DNA of 64,000 nt, from contig NZ_JAJKLK010000029.1 of assembly GCF_020982545.1 (NCBI RefSeq), positions 124,001 to 188,000 on the forward strand, written 5' to 3'. The number at the start of each line of letters is the position of its first letter. The stretch's first letter is position 1. The notes beneath the pieces are model-generated. The model searched no databases. It was not told where the DNA came from and saw only the letters and a program-made list of their open reading frames with translations. The position numbers were made by a program, and so were the translations under genes. This DNA is from Streptomyces sp. MNU76 (lineage in GTDB: Bacteria; Actinomycetota; Actinomycetes; Streptomycetales; Streptomycetaceae). Positions 16,134-23,928 of the stretch are shown here, one piece after another.

Positions 16134-17489
16134 TCATCCCGGCACGGGCCGATGCGCCCCGCCCATGGTCTCGACGCGGTGCCGGACCTGCGCGGTGAGC
16201 GCGGTCAGCCGCTCCGAGGGAGCGGCACGGGGTGCCACCGGTGCTCTGATCCGCCGGGCCGACGACGGCAGTTCCGCCATGCCGTCCGCGCATCTCGCCC
16301 GGCACTCGTCGAGCGTGGACGGCCTTCGCGTGCGCCGTCCGTTCCGCATCACCGTCTCCAGCAACGCCACGGCATCGTCCGGTGGCTCCTCGTCGGCGAG
16401 GCCGATCACATCGGCGCAGCCGCGGCGGCGGAACACCTGTTTGGCACCCGGGGCCGTCACCTTGGCCGACGACAGCTTCATCACCGGGCGGCCGTCGTAC
16501 TCCACCATTTTGTACGCCGAGTCCAGATACGGCGCGTCCGCCGCCACCCCCACGCGGGTGCCGACGGCGTAGGTGTCGATCGGTGCTCCGGAGCGCACCA
16601 GGTCGTCGACGGCGTACTCGTCGAGACCGCCGCTGACGACGATCCGCACCCCCGGCAGGCCCGCGTGGTCGAGGACGGACCGGGCCCGCACCGCGAGGTC
16701 CCCGAGGTCGCCGCTGTCCAGCCGTACGGCGGAGCCGGGTCCGCGGGCCGCGAGGTCCAGGTCGCACAGGACGCGCGCCGCCGCACGGACGCCCTCCTCG
16801 GTGTCGTAGGTGTCCACCAGCAGGGTCACCGGGCCCGGGTGGGCGCGGGCGAACGCGCGGAAAGCGTCCTCCTCCGAGGCGAACGCCTCCACGTAGGAGT
16901 GGGCCATCGTCCCGACGGCGGGAATGCCGAGCGCCGTGGCCGCCGCCACATTGCTGGTCCCGGCGAATCCCGCCAGCGCTCCGAGCCGGGCGGCCTGGAA
17001 CCCCGCCTGCGGACCGTGCGTGCGGCGCAGGGAGAAGTCCACCAGCGGTCGGCCGGCCGCCGCGAGCGCACACCGTGCGGCCTTCGAGGCGACGGCCGTC
17101 TGATGGGTGAGCTGATTCAGCAGGTACGTCTCCACCAGCTGTGCCTCGGGCAGGGGTGCCGTCACCTCCAGCAGGGGCTCACCGGCGAGCACGACCCGCC
17201 CCTCCGGCACCGCCCGTACCCGCCCGGTGAACTCCAGGCCGAGCAGGGGTTCCAGATCCCGGCGTGGCCGGTGCAGCGCGGCGGCGAAGGCGTCGACGTC
17301 CTCGGGGCCGACATGGAATCCGCTCAGGTGGTCCAGCGCCGATTCCAGTCCGGCCGTGACCAGGAAGCCGCGCTCCGGGGGCAGGGCACGGACGAAGAGA
17401 CTGAACGTCGCCGGGGCGGTCATCCCCTCCCGCAGGTAGGACATGGCCATCGTCACCTCGTACAGGTCGGTGGTCGTCGCGTCCGACAT
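16134..17489 (-). CDS. pncB: Nicotinate phosphoribosyltransferase
   Basis: 451 aa. It condenses nicotinate with PRPP to nicotinate mononucleotide, the entry step of NAD salvage. Family marks are the N-terminal TTDLYEVTMAMSYL, the active-site segment FSLRRTHGPQAG, GFAGTSNVAAA, DTYDTEEGV, VRLDSGDLGDLA and VSGGLDEY. Length fits the family. ATG at 17489 opens directly with the DLYEVTM motif. It sits between the Rv1733c-like and DUF1876 genes. In M. tuberculosis the paralogue pncB2 (Rv0573c) is DosR-regulated, so NAD recycling in hypoxia is a reasonable role here. Confidence 0.93.
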   Translation of the reverse strand: MSDATTTDLYEVTMAMSYLREGMTAPATFSLFVRALPPERGFLVTAGLESALDHLSGFHVGPEDVDAFAAALHRPRRDLEPLLGLEFTGRVRAVPEGRVVLAGEPLLEVTAPLPEAQLVETYLLNQLTHQTAVASKAARCALAAAGRPLVDFSLRRTHGPQAGFQAARLGALAGFAGTSNVAAATALGIPAVGTMAHSYVEAFASEEDAFRAFARAHPGPVTLLVDTYDTEEGVRAAARVLCDLDLAARGPGSAVRLDSGDLGDLAVRARSVLDHAGLPGVRIVVSGGLDEYAVDDLVRSGAPIDTYAVGTRVGVAADAPYLDSAYKMVEYDGRPVMKLSSAKVTAPGAKQVFRRRGCADVIGLADEEPPDDAVALLETVMRNGRRTRRPSTLDECRARCADGMAELPSSARRIRAPVAPRAAPSERLTALTAQVRHRVETMGGAHRPVPG

Positions 17490-17537
17490 TCCGGCTGCCT
17501 CCTCCCGCTCGCGCGGCCCGCGTCCGATCCGAGTGCG

Positions 17538-18143
17538 TCAGCCGCGGAAGCGGGCCGACCACAGCGGCTCCACCCGGTCCCACTCGGCGGCCCACCGCGC
17601 GTACCTCGCGCGGTCCAGCAGCAGACGCGTGCCCGACCAGACCGCGTAGCAGCCGAAGGCCACGCCGAACGCCGCCATGCCGCCGGCCAGCCAGCCGGAA
17701 CTCTTCGCGTTGAGCGTGTTCATGGGCGGCGAGGTGAGGTTCCCGTCGCGGTCCAGCCACACACGCACGGACGCGCCCTTGTCGGTCCCCGCCTTCACCA
17801 GGGCGTTCCCGGTGCGTACGTCGCCGTCCTCGTCGGTCCAGCGGACCCGCGCCAGCTGCTTCGACGCGTCGTTGTCACCGTCGAGATCCTCCGTCAGCCG
17901 GGCGGTGATCTCGTGCCGTTCCGCGGTCTGGGCCCGTACGGTCTCCATCGACGACTCGTACACCGTCGTCCCCGCGCCGTAGGCGGCCACCGGCAGCCCC
18001 AGGAGGAGCACGACCAGCAGAAGGCGCCGGAGCCAGGTCTCGAACCGGTCGGACGGACGCCTCAGCGGGTTCGCGCCCCCGGGCCGGTGCTCGCCGCGCG
18101 GGGAGGACGGGTCCGGTGTGTACGGCGTTCCTGGTGCGCTCAT
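17538..18143 (-). CDS. Rv1733c-family membrane protein
   Basis: 201 aa with two transmembrane helices, near residues 40-60 (LLLVVLLLGLPVAAYGAGTT) and 155-175 (GWLAGGMAAFGVAFGCYAV). Between them is an extracytoplasmic domain containing RWTDEDGDVRTGNALV and ASVRVWLDRDG. This matches the Rv1733c family of unknown function, a DosR-regulon member in M. tuberculosis. ATG at 18143 has a GCTGGAGG site. It is first in the minus-strand run leading to pncB (48-bp gap) and divergent from a USP gene, with a DosR-like box about 80 bp upstream. Confidence 0.85.
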   Translation of the reverse strand: MSAPGTPYTPDPSSPRGEHRPGGANPLRRPSDRFETWLRRLLLVVLLLGLPVAAYGAGTTVYESSMETVRAQTAERHEITARLTEDLDGDNDASKQLARVRWTDEDGDVRTGNALVKAGTDKGASVRVWLDRDGNLTSPPMNTLNAKSSGWLAGGMAAFGVAFGCYAVWSGTRLLLDRARYARWAAEWDRVEPLWSARFRG

Positions 18144-18477
18144 GGGTCGGCCTCCAGCGGCTCGCTGGTCGCTCCCCCCGGGTGCTGGTCCCACCTTCGG
18201 ACGTGGGCGGGCTCCGGCAATAGGGCCGAATGTCCCTGCCGTGGAGCATTTGGGCCCGGAGGAGCCCGACCGTGCGGCCCGACCGCAGGGAATCCGAGCC
18301 CTTGCTCACTTCCCGCCCTCGGTCCACATGCGAGGTCGGGGGGATTGAGGTACTCCTCGAAGGAGGGAAACGCAGCACCGCCCGGCCGGTCGACGAGATC
18401 CGGGTGCAGGAGCCGGCGGACTCCTTCGCCGTCGGCCGCCGACGTATCCAGCTTCGCAAGAGACGGAGACCGCCGCC
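18144..18477. other. Divergent promoter region with DosR-like box
   Basis: 334 bp between the Rv1733c-like gene (leftward) and a USP gene (rightward). It holds a full GGGNC-N4-GNCCC match at 18223-18236 and no gene. It may drive both arms of the dormancy cluster. Confidence 0.6.
18223..18236. promoter_or_regulatory. DosR/OsdR-like box
   Basis: GGGCCGAATGTCCC matches GGGNC-N4-GNCCC fully. It is 80 bp from the Rv1733c-like start and 242 bp from the USP start. Both downstream families are DosR-controlled in mycobacteria, which makes this the most persuasive copy. Confidence 0.5.
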
Positions 18478-19347
18478 ATGGAACCAGTCGTCACCGTGGG
18501 CCTGGACGGTTCACCCGCGAGCCTGGCCGCCGCCCGTTGGGCCGCCGACGAGGCCGAGAATCGCAAGCTCACCCTTCGGCTGCTGCACGCGTGGCCGTTG
18601 CTGGCACCGGAACCGACCCACGTCCCCTCCGAAGTCGATCAGAACTACTGGGCGAAGCGCCTGGTCCACACCGCGCAGGCGGAGCTGAGCGGACGCCATC
18701 CGGGTCTGTCCGTCGTCGGCAGTCTCGTCGCCGACGACGCCCAGGAGGCTCTGATCCGCGCCGCCGCGGAGTCCGAGATGCTGGTGCTGGGGTCCCGGGG
18801 ACTGGCATCCGCCGAGAGCTACTTCATGGGCGATGTCAGCATGCCGGTCGTGGCGCGGGCCGCTCGGCCGGTGGTCCTGGTCCGCGCGGAGCCGACCGAG
18901 GAGCGGCCACGCACCACCTCGGCCGACAAGGTCGTCGTGGCGATGGAACCACGCGGATCCTGCGACGAACTGCTCGACTTCGCGTTCCACAGCGCGGCGG
19001 CCCGGGGCGTTCCCCTGCTCGCCGTCCGCGGCCGCAGCGTGCCGTTCCACGCGCGGATGCCCTGGGGAGTGGACCACGGCGTCGGCGAGGAGCTGACCCG
19101 GGAGGCACAGGAGGAGCTGAGCAAGGCTCTGCGGCCCTGGCGCGAGAAGTACCCGCAGGTGGAGGTGGAGGACACCATCCGTCTCACGAGCCCCGCCAGG
19201 GCCGTCGTGCACGCCGCGGAGGGTGCCGCGCTGCTGGTCGTCGGACGACGTGTGCACCACCACGGTGCCACGCACCATCTGGATCACGTGGCGCACGCGG
19301 CCATCCATCACGGACGCTGCCCCGTCGCCGTCGTCCCTCATGAATGA
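18478..19347 (+). CDS. Universal stress protein, two UspA domains (Rv2005c-like)
   Basis: 289 aa starting MEPVVTVGLDGSPASLAAAR. Domain 1 carries GSRGLASAESYFMGDVS, a variant of the ATP loop. The domain 2 loop is degenerate (GRRVHHHGATHHLDHV, His-rich), so nucleotide binding there is doubtful. The stop overlaps the ATG of the next gene by 8 nt. The USP-kinase pair reproduces the adjacency Rv2005c-Rv2004c of the M. tuberculosis DosR regulon. Confidence 0.9.
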   Translation: MEPVVTVGLDGSPASLAAARWAADEAENRKLTLRLLHAWPLLAPEPTHVPSEVDQNYWAKRLVHTAQAELSGRHPGLSVVGSLVADDAQEALIRAAAESEMLVLGSRGLASAESYFMGDVSMPVVARAARPVVLVRAEPTEERPRTTSADKVVVAMEPRGSCDELLDFAFHSAAARGVPLLAVRGRSVPFHARMPWGVDHGVGEELTREAQEELSKALRPWREKYPQVEVEDTIRLTSPARAVVHAAEGAALLVVGRRVHHHGATHHLDHVAHAAIHHGRCPVAVVPHE

Positions 19348-20866
19348 GGCGGGCACCCCGGGGGAGCGCTCGCCGCGCGCGGAGGTGGCCGAGACGCACA
19401 CCGCGATCGTGTTCTTCGCCGGTGATCGCGCGTACAAGGTCAAGAAGGCGGTCGATCTGGGATTTCTGGACTACACGGAACCGTCGGCCCGTCGGACGGC
19501 CTGCACACGCGAAGTGGCGCTCAACCGCCGTTTCGCGCCGGATGTCTACCTGGGCGTCGGCGAAGTCGTCAGCCCCGGCGCTGAGACGCCCGAACCCCTC
19601 GTGGTGATGCGCCGTATGCCGGCGGACCGCCGTCTGTCCGCACTGGTGCGAGCCGGTGCGGACGTCGACGAGGTCCTGCGTGCCGTGGCCCGGCGCCTCT
19701 CCGCCTGGCACGCGGCGGCGCCCCACGGCCGCGACGTCGACGAACAGGGCACCAGGGACGCGCTGGCGTCACGCTGGGAGGCGAGCTTCGAGCAGGTCCG
19801 CGCGACGACCGTGGACGCATCCGAACTCGACGGAGTGCACGAGGCCGAACGGCTGGTGCGCCGCTACCTCGCCGGCCGCCAGGCGTTGTTCGACTCCCGA
19901 ATCGAGCAGCGGCGGGTGGTGGACGGCCACGGCGACCTGCTGGCCGAGGACATCTTCTGCCTCGACGACGGCCCCCGGGTCCTGGACTGCCTGGAGTTCG
20001 ACGACCACCTGCGCTACGTCGACGGGCTCGACGACGCCGCCTTCCTCGCCATGGACCTGGAACAGCTCGGCGTGCCGGAGGCGGCGGCCCGCTTTCTCGC
20101 CCGGTACAGCGAATACTCCGGTGACCCCGCGCCGCCGTCCCTGTGGCACCACTACGTCGCCTATCGCGCGTTCGTGAGGGCCAAGGTGTCCCTCATCCAG
20201 GCGGGCCAGGGAGCCCCGGGGGCCCGGTCGGCGTCGCGACGACTGCTCTCGACCACGCTGCGTCACCTGCGTACCTCCGCCGTCGGCCTGACCCTCGTCG
20301 GAGGGCTGCCCGGCAGCGGGAAGTCCACCCTCTCCGGCGCGCTGGCCGACCGGCTGGGCGTCACCCTGCTCAGCAGTGACCGCCTCCGCAAGGAGCTGGC
20401 GGGTATCTCCCCGGACACGCCCGCGCCGGCCGCATACGGGGAAGGGCTGTACACCCAGGAGTGGACGACCAGGACCTACGCGGCCCTCCTCGACCGCGCT
20501 GCGGCCCTGTTGTCGCGCGGCGAACCCGTCGTCCTGGACGCCACCTGGTCCACCAGGGAGCTGCGCGCGCAGGCGCGGCGGGTGGCCGAGGACACCCACG
20601 CCGATCTCGTGGCCCTGCACTGTCGGGTACCGGGAGAGGTCTCCGCGGCTCGCTTGAACACGCGTTCCCCCGGGCCGTCCGACGCCGACTTCGGCGTCGC
20701 CACGGCGCTCGCGGCCCGGGAGCCGCCCTGGCCGGACGCCGTCACGGTCGACACCAGCGGCCCGCTGGAGTCCGCCGTCTCCCGTGGGCTCGCCGCCGTA
20801 CGCCCCTGGGGAGCGGACCAGGCCCCGGTCTTCCGCCGTCCCTACGGGGAGCCGGACCAGGACTGA
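19340..20866 (+). CDS. Phosphotransferase-AAA kinase fusion (Rv2004c-like)
   Basis: 508 aa, two parts. Residues ~15-320 form an aminoglycoside-phosphotransferase-like domain with THTAIVFFAGDRAYKVKKAV (Lys for ATP), the catalytic loop VVDGHGDLLAEDIF and LDCLEFDDHLRYVD. Residues ~335-500 form a P-loop kinase domain with Walker A GGLPGSGKSTLS and VVLDATWSTRELRAQA. The same fusion occurs in Rv2004c, a DosR-regulon protein of unknown substrate. The start is ATG 19340, inside the end of the USP gene, giving tight translational coupling. A small-molecule or protein kinase role is inferred only from the folds. Confidence 0.86.
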   Translation: MNEAGTPGERSPRAEVAETHTAIVFFAGDRAYKVKKAVDLGFLDYTEPSARRTACTREVALNRRFAPDVYLGVGEVVSPGAETPEPLVVMRRMPADRRLSALVRAGADVDEVLRAVARRLSAWHAAAPHGRDVDEQGTRDALASRWEASFEQVRATTVDASELDGVHEAERLVRRYLAGRQALFDSRIEQRRVVDGHGDLLAEDIFCLDDGPRVLDCLEFDDHLRYVDGLDDAAFLAMDLEQLGVPEAAARFLARYSEYSGDPAPPSLWHHYVAYRAFVRAKVSLIQAGQGAPGARSASRRLLSTTLRHLRTSAVGLTLVGGLPGSGKSTLSGALADRLGVTLLSSDRLRKELAGISPDTPAPAAYGEGLYTQEWTTRTYAALLDRAAALLSRGEPVVLDATWSTRELRAQARRVAEDTHADLVALHCRVPGEVSAARLNTRSPGPSDADFGVATALAAREPPWPDAVTVDTSGPLESAVSRGLAAVRPWGADQAPVFRRPYGEPDQD

Positions 20867-21222
20867 CGTGACCGGGTGGGACGGCCCCCCGACCGGGCGT
20901 CCGGCTCCACGCTCCGCGGGCAGGACCCGCCGGCACGCCGGGCGGAGGCCGGTCGGCCCCGGCGCGGAGGGCCTTCCGGCCCTTCGACCCCGGTGGGCGC
21001 GGCGGTGCCATGGAAGTGAGCCGAGGGCCACAACGGGACACGGGGAAGCGGAGCAGAGCCGCGCACCGTGCGATTCGGGCCCGCAAGAAGTGGGCGGCCC
21101 CCGGCTCCCGTCATGCCCGGGCCCCGGCCGGACCGGGCCCGTCGACCCGCCCGCGGCCGACGTGCGGGCGGGGCGCGGGTCCGCGACGCTGGAGGGCGGG
21201 GGCAGTGCTGGGAGGAGCGCCG
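20867..21222. other. Intergenic region before the ACP-like gene
   Basis: 356 bp between the kinase stop and the ACP-like start. No convincing gene is seen on either strand. Only a strong GGGAGGAG ribosome site at its end is recognisable. Confidence 0.5.
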
Positions 21223-21455
21223 ATGCACGGGGAAACCATCCACGAGACACTGCTGCGCCATGTCACCAGCGCTTCGTCCGAGGAGGCGACCTGACCATGG
21301 GCAGTGCCACCATGCTGGAGATGGACTCGCTGGACTTCCTGAGCTTTGTGGAGATCCTCGGCGAGCGGTCCGGCATCCGTATCGAGGACGAGGACACGAC
21401 CCGGCTCACCACGCTGAACGGTGGGGCGGACTTCCTTCTTGCCCGAGCCGGGTGA
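21223..21455 (+). pseudogene. Acyl-carrier-protein-like gene with a frameshift
   Basis: The first frame starts at ATG 21223 after GGGAGGAG and reads MHGETIHETLLRHVTSASSE, but stops at 21292-21294. A second frame then reads ATMLEMDSLDFLSFVEILGE and on to a stop at 21455. Joined after EEA, with one base restored near 21288 (GCGACCTG read as GCGGACCTG), they give a ~77-aa acyl carrier protein. It has helix 1, a phosphopantetheine-type Ser in EMDSLDF, and the usual C-terminal helix (TTLNGGADFLLA). Both halves being well preserved favours a recent mutation or a sequencing error. Its partner enzymes are not in the window. Confidence 0.65.
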
Positions 21456-21479
21456 CCCCGTCCCGTGGACGGGAGCCGC

Positions 21480-22325
21480 TCACCTCGCGTCGATGTCGTC
21501 GATGACATCGACCACGTCGTCGACGTCACCGACCGTCGCCAGTAGTTCGGGGACGACTTCTCCGTCCAACCGCCCTCTCAGCGTCACCACACCGTTCTCC
21601 ACTGTCACATCAACGGTGCGCGGGTCCAACAGGCTCTGCCCGACCCGGGTTTCGACCTCGCTCCGGATCTCGTCGTCGTCACGGATCAGGGCACGCAGCA
21701 GATCCTCCCTGCCGACCACACCGACCAGTCGGCCCCGGTGGTCGGTCACGGGAAGCCGCTTCAGCCGGGCGTGGGCGGCCGTCCAGGCTGCGTCCGCAAC
21801 GCGTTGCTCCGGGTGGACGGTGACCGGCGGGAAAGTCATCAAAGTCGCCGCCGTGTCGCCGTGGCCCTTCTCGTACAGGCGGTGTCGCCACAGCCGTCCC
21901 GCGAGGCCGTGCCGCCGCGGCTCCGCCGCGACAGCCGCCTTGGCCAGCAGATCGGACTCCGAGACGACCCCGATCACGCGGTCGTCGGCGTCGACGACCG
22001 GCACGGCACTCACCCCCTCGCGAGCGAGTGTGTGAGCCACGTCCAGGAACGGCAGATCGCCGGGCACGGAGGTCGCCGGCACCCGCATGACATCCCGGAC
22101 GCGCGGCACCGCGGGTACCCGGGGAACCGACACGGGAGCCTCGGCCTTCAGCTCGGTGTCCGTGGGACGGGCTTCCGGGGCGTCCCTCGTCGACGCGGCG
22201 TTGGCGACCGCGGCGAGATAGCGGTGCAGCGCGGCCTGCCGCGGTTCCTCCATGGGGGTCCAGGGGCGGCCCGGAGTGGTGCCGCGGGCCTCCTGGTCCG
22301 TGGAGCGTTGCTCGAAGTCGCTCAC
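21480..22325 (-). CDS. CBS-domain pair plus BON domain protein, long form
   Basis: 281 aa. A ~75-residue N-terminal region of low complexity precedes two CBS repeats (about 76-135, VIGVVSESDLLAKAAV; about 150-210, LVGVVGREDLLRALI) and a BON domain (about 212-275, ENGVVTLRGRLDG). It is the second Bateman-BON protein of the window. Adenine-nucleotide sensing by the CBS pair is family knowledge. It is divergent from the V/A-ATPase operon, sharing a 176-bp promoter region with a DosR-like palindrome, so an energy-status link to that ATPase is an attractive inference. Confidence 0.86.
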   Translation of the reverse strand: MSDFEQRSTDQEARGTTPGRPWTPMEEPRQAALHRYLAAVANAASTRDAPEARPTDTELKAEAPVSVPRVPAVPRVRDVMRVPATSVPGDLPFLDVAHTLAREGVSAVPVVDADDRVIGVVSESDLLAKAAVAAEPRRHGLAGRLWRHRLYEKGHGDTAATLMTFPPVTVHPEQRVADAAWTAAHARLKRLPVTDHRGRLVGVVGREDLLRALIRDDDEIRSEVETRVGQSLLDPRTVDVTVENGVVTLRGRLDGEVVPELLATVGDVDDVVDVIDDIDAR

Positions 22326-22392
22326 GGCTGCCTCCCGGGTGTGCCGTCGCCCTACGGGCTCAGTCTCGCACCGAGGGACCGGTGCGGCCTCC

Positions 22393-22406
22393 GGGCCGAA
22401 CGGCCC
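22393..22406. promoter_or_regulatory. DosR/OsdR-like box between CBS-BON gene and V/A-ATPase operon
   Basis: GGGCCGAACGGCCC fits GGGNC-N4-GNCCC at all fixed positions. It is 68 bp from the CBS-BON start and 96 bp from the first ATPase gene. Confidence 0.4.
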
Positions 22407-22501
22407 CGATGCCGGGACCGGTGGCCCGCGCGGCGCGACATCGCGGCGGCTATCAAGGAGAGTGGGAAGCGCGGCTCTCGAGCCCGCCTGGAGGAGCGCT
22501 C

Positions 22502-22969
22502 ATGACGGGTTTCCGGGACTTTCTCACTCGATTCCGGCCGGTGGCGACGCCCGGCCGGGCGTCGCCACCGGCCGGAATCCCGGCGGACCGGACCGCCGCG
22601 CTGCGCGCGGAACTCGCACCGCCCCTGGCCCTGCTGGAGGACGCGGAGACGGCGGCGCGGGACGTGCGCCGCCAGGCCGCCGTGGCAGCCGCCGCGCGAC
22701 GGAGTGAGGCCGAGAACAAGGCCGCGGAGATCCTGGCCCAGGCGCGCCTGCAGGCCCACCGGACCCGGGAGCGGGCAGCCGAGGAGACAGCGCGCGCCTC
22801 CGAACGCGAAGCGGCGGAGATGCTCGCTGACGCGGACCGCAGGGCGACCGCGGTACGAGAGGCAGCGAGGACCAGGACGAGCGATCTCGCCGACCGGGCC
22901 GTCGCGCTGGTGCTGGAGGACATCGCGGTGGACCGGCCGCCGTCGCCGACACCGAAGGCCGAGTCCTGA
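22502..22969 (+). CDS. V/A-type ATPase peripheral-stalk subunit (G/H-like)
   Basis: 155 aa; residues ~45-140 are a single long Ala/Glu/Arg-rich coiled coil (for example AAARRSEAENKAAEILAQAR), as in the G/H stalk subunit that pairs with subunit E. No other motif exists, so the name rests on shape and on being first in a complete V/A-ATPase operon. ATG 22502 has a GGAGGAG site; the stop overlaps the next ATG (TGATG). A perfect 50-bp palindrome (22530-22579) lies inside codons ~10-26, an unusual position that could affect translation of the whole operon. Confidence 0.75.
   Translation: MTGFRDFLTRFRPVATPGRASPPAGIPADRTAALRAELAPPLALLEDAETAARDVRRQAAVAAAARRSEAENKAAEILAQARLQAHRTRERAAEETARASEREAAEMLADADRRATAVREAARTRTSDLADRAVALVLEDIAVDRPPSPTPKAES
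22530..22579. repeat. Perfect 50-bp palindrome inside first ATPase gene
   Basis: The left arm 22530-22554 (starting GATTCCGGCCGG) is the exact reverse complement of the right arm 22555-22579 (ending CCGGCCGGAATC), 25 bp each with no spacer. It begins 28 bp after the start codon. It would form a cruciform or a very stable mRNA hairpin. Confidence 0.9.
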
Positions 22970-23928
22970 TGGGCGTCGGCTGGGTGGCCGGGACGACCAG
23001 GGCACGGGCGCTGCGCACCAGGTGCCTGGGACGCGAGGGCATCGGGGAGCTGGCCTCTTCCGGCACGCTCGACGAGGCCCTGCGTCACCTCGCGGCCACG
23101 GCGTACCGTCGTGACGTCACCGTGGGCGCCACGACGGCCGAGGCCCAGCGCGCGATCTCCTCGACGCTGCTGTGGCATCTGCGGGTGCTCGCCGGCTGGC
23201 AGCCCTCCGCCGGGGCCCGAGCGGTGCGGGCACTCGCCGCGGGTTTCGAGATCTCGAACGTCATGCATCACCTCAGTGGCATGGCCCCCGACGGCCACGG
23301 GCCCGGTCCGGGCGCGGAACCCTTCCACCCGCGCCCCACCGCGCGCGCTGGCGATCGCCTGGCCCGCCTCTCCCGCACCCGCACCGCGGCGGAGCTGCGC
23401 ACCGCGCTCGCGTCCTCCTCCTGGGGTGATCCGGGAGGCGACTCCCCGGCCGCCATCGCCTCCGGCATGCGGATCTCCGCCGCCGTACGGCTCGCCGACG
23501 CCGTTCCCGACGCGGCGCGCTGGGCGGCCGCCCGGGTCGCTCTGCAGTTCGGCCGCGAGACACTGGTCCTCGGCCGTCGTCTGCCGGACGTCAGCCTCCG
23601 CCGCGCGGCGCGGCTGCTCGGCCCGCGAGCGGTCGCCTCAGGCGCCTACGCGGATTTCCGGCAGGCACTGCCGCCCACCGCGAGCTGGCTCTTCGACGAC
23701 GTCGACGAGGCGGCGGATCTGTGGCGGGCGGAGGGCCGGTGGTGGCACGCGGTGGGCCAGGACGGCCGTGAGCTGCTGCGCCGGTCCGGTTTCGGACCTC
23801 GGCCCGTGGTGGGCGCCGTCGCCCTGTTGTCGGCCGACGCCTGGCGGACGCGCGGCGCGCTGGAACTGGCCGCGCGGGGAGGCGGGCCGAAGCACTGGAC
23901 CGTGGAGGTGCCCGATGGGCCGGGCTGA
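22969..23928 (+). CDS. V/A-type ATPase subunit C (AC39/d family)
   Basis: 319 aa, largely helical. The N terminus reads WVAGTTRARALRTRCLGREG, then LASSGTLDEALRHLAATAYR and AGFEISNVMHHL, following the AC39 pattern of three similar helical bundles that form the socket joining central rotor and c-ring. Identity to characterised members appears low, so the call leans on gene order. It starts at an ATG overlapping the previous stop and overlaps subunit I by 14 nt. There are no transmembrane segments, as expected for this subunit. Confidence 0.75.
   Translation: MGVGWVAGTTRARALRTRCLGREGIGELASSGTLDEALRHLAATAYRRDVTVGATTAEAQRAISSTLLWHLRVLAGWQPSAGARAVRALAAGFEISNVMHHLSGMAPDGHGPGPGAEPFHPRPTARAGDRLARLSRTRTAAELRTALASSSWGDPGGDSPAAIASGMRISAAVRLADAVPDAARWAAARVALQFGRETLVLGRRLPDVSLRRAARLLGPRAVASGAYADFRQALPPTASWLFDDVDEAADLWRAEGRWWHAVGQDGRELLRRSGFGPRPVVGAVALLSADAWRTRGALELAARGGGPKHWTVEVPDGPG

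Noticed and set aside
16152..19343. A 1063-codon plus-strand open frame antisense to pncB and others
   Set aside because: Composition is dominated by Gly, Arg and His with no domain; the opposite strand encodes clear families.
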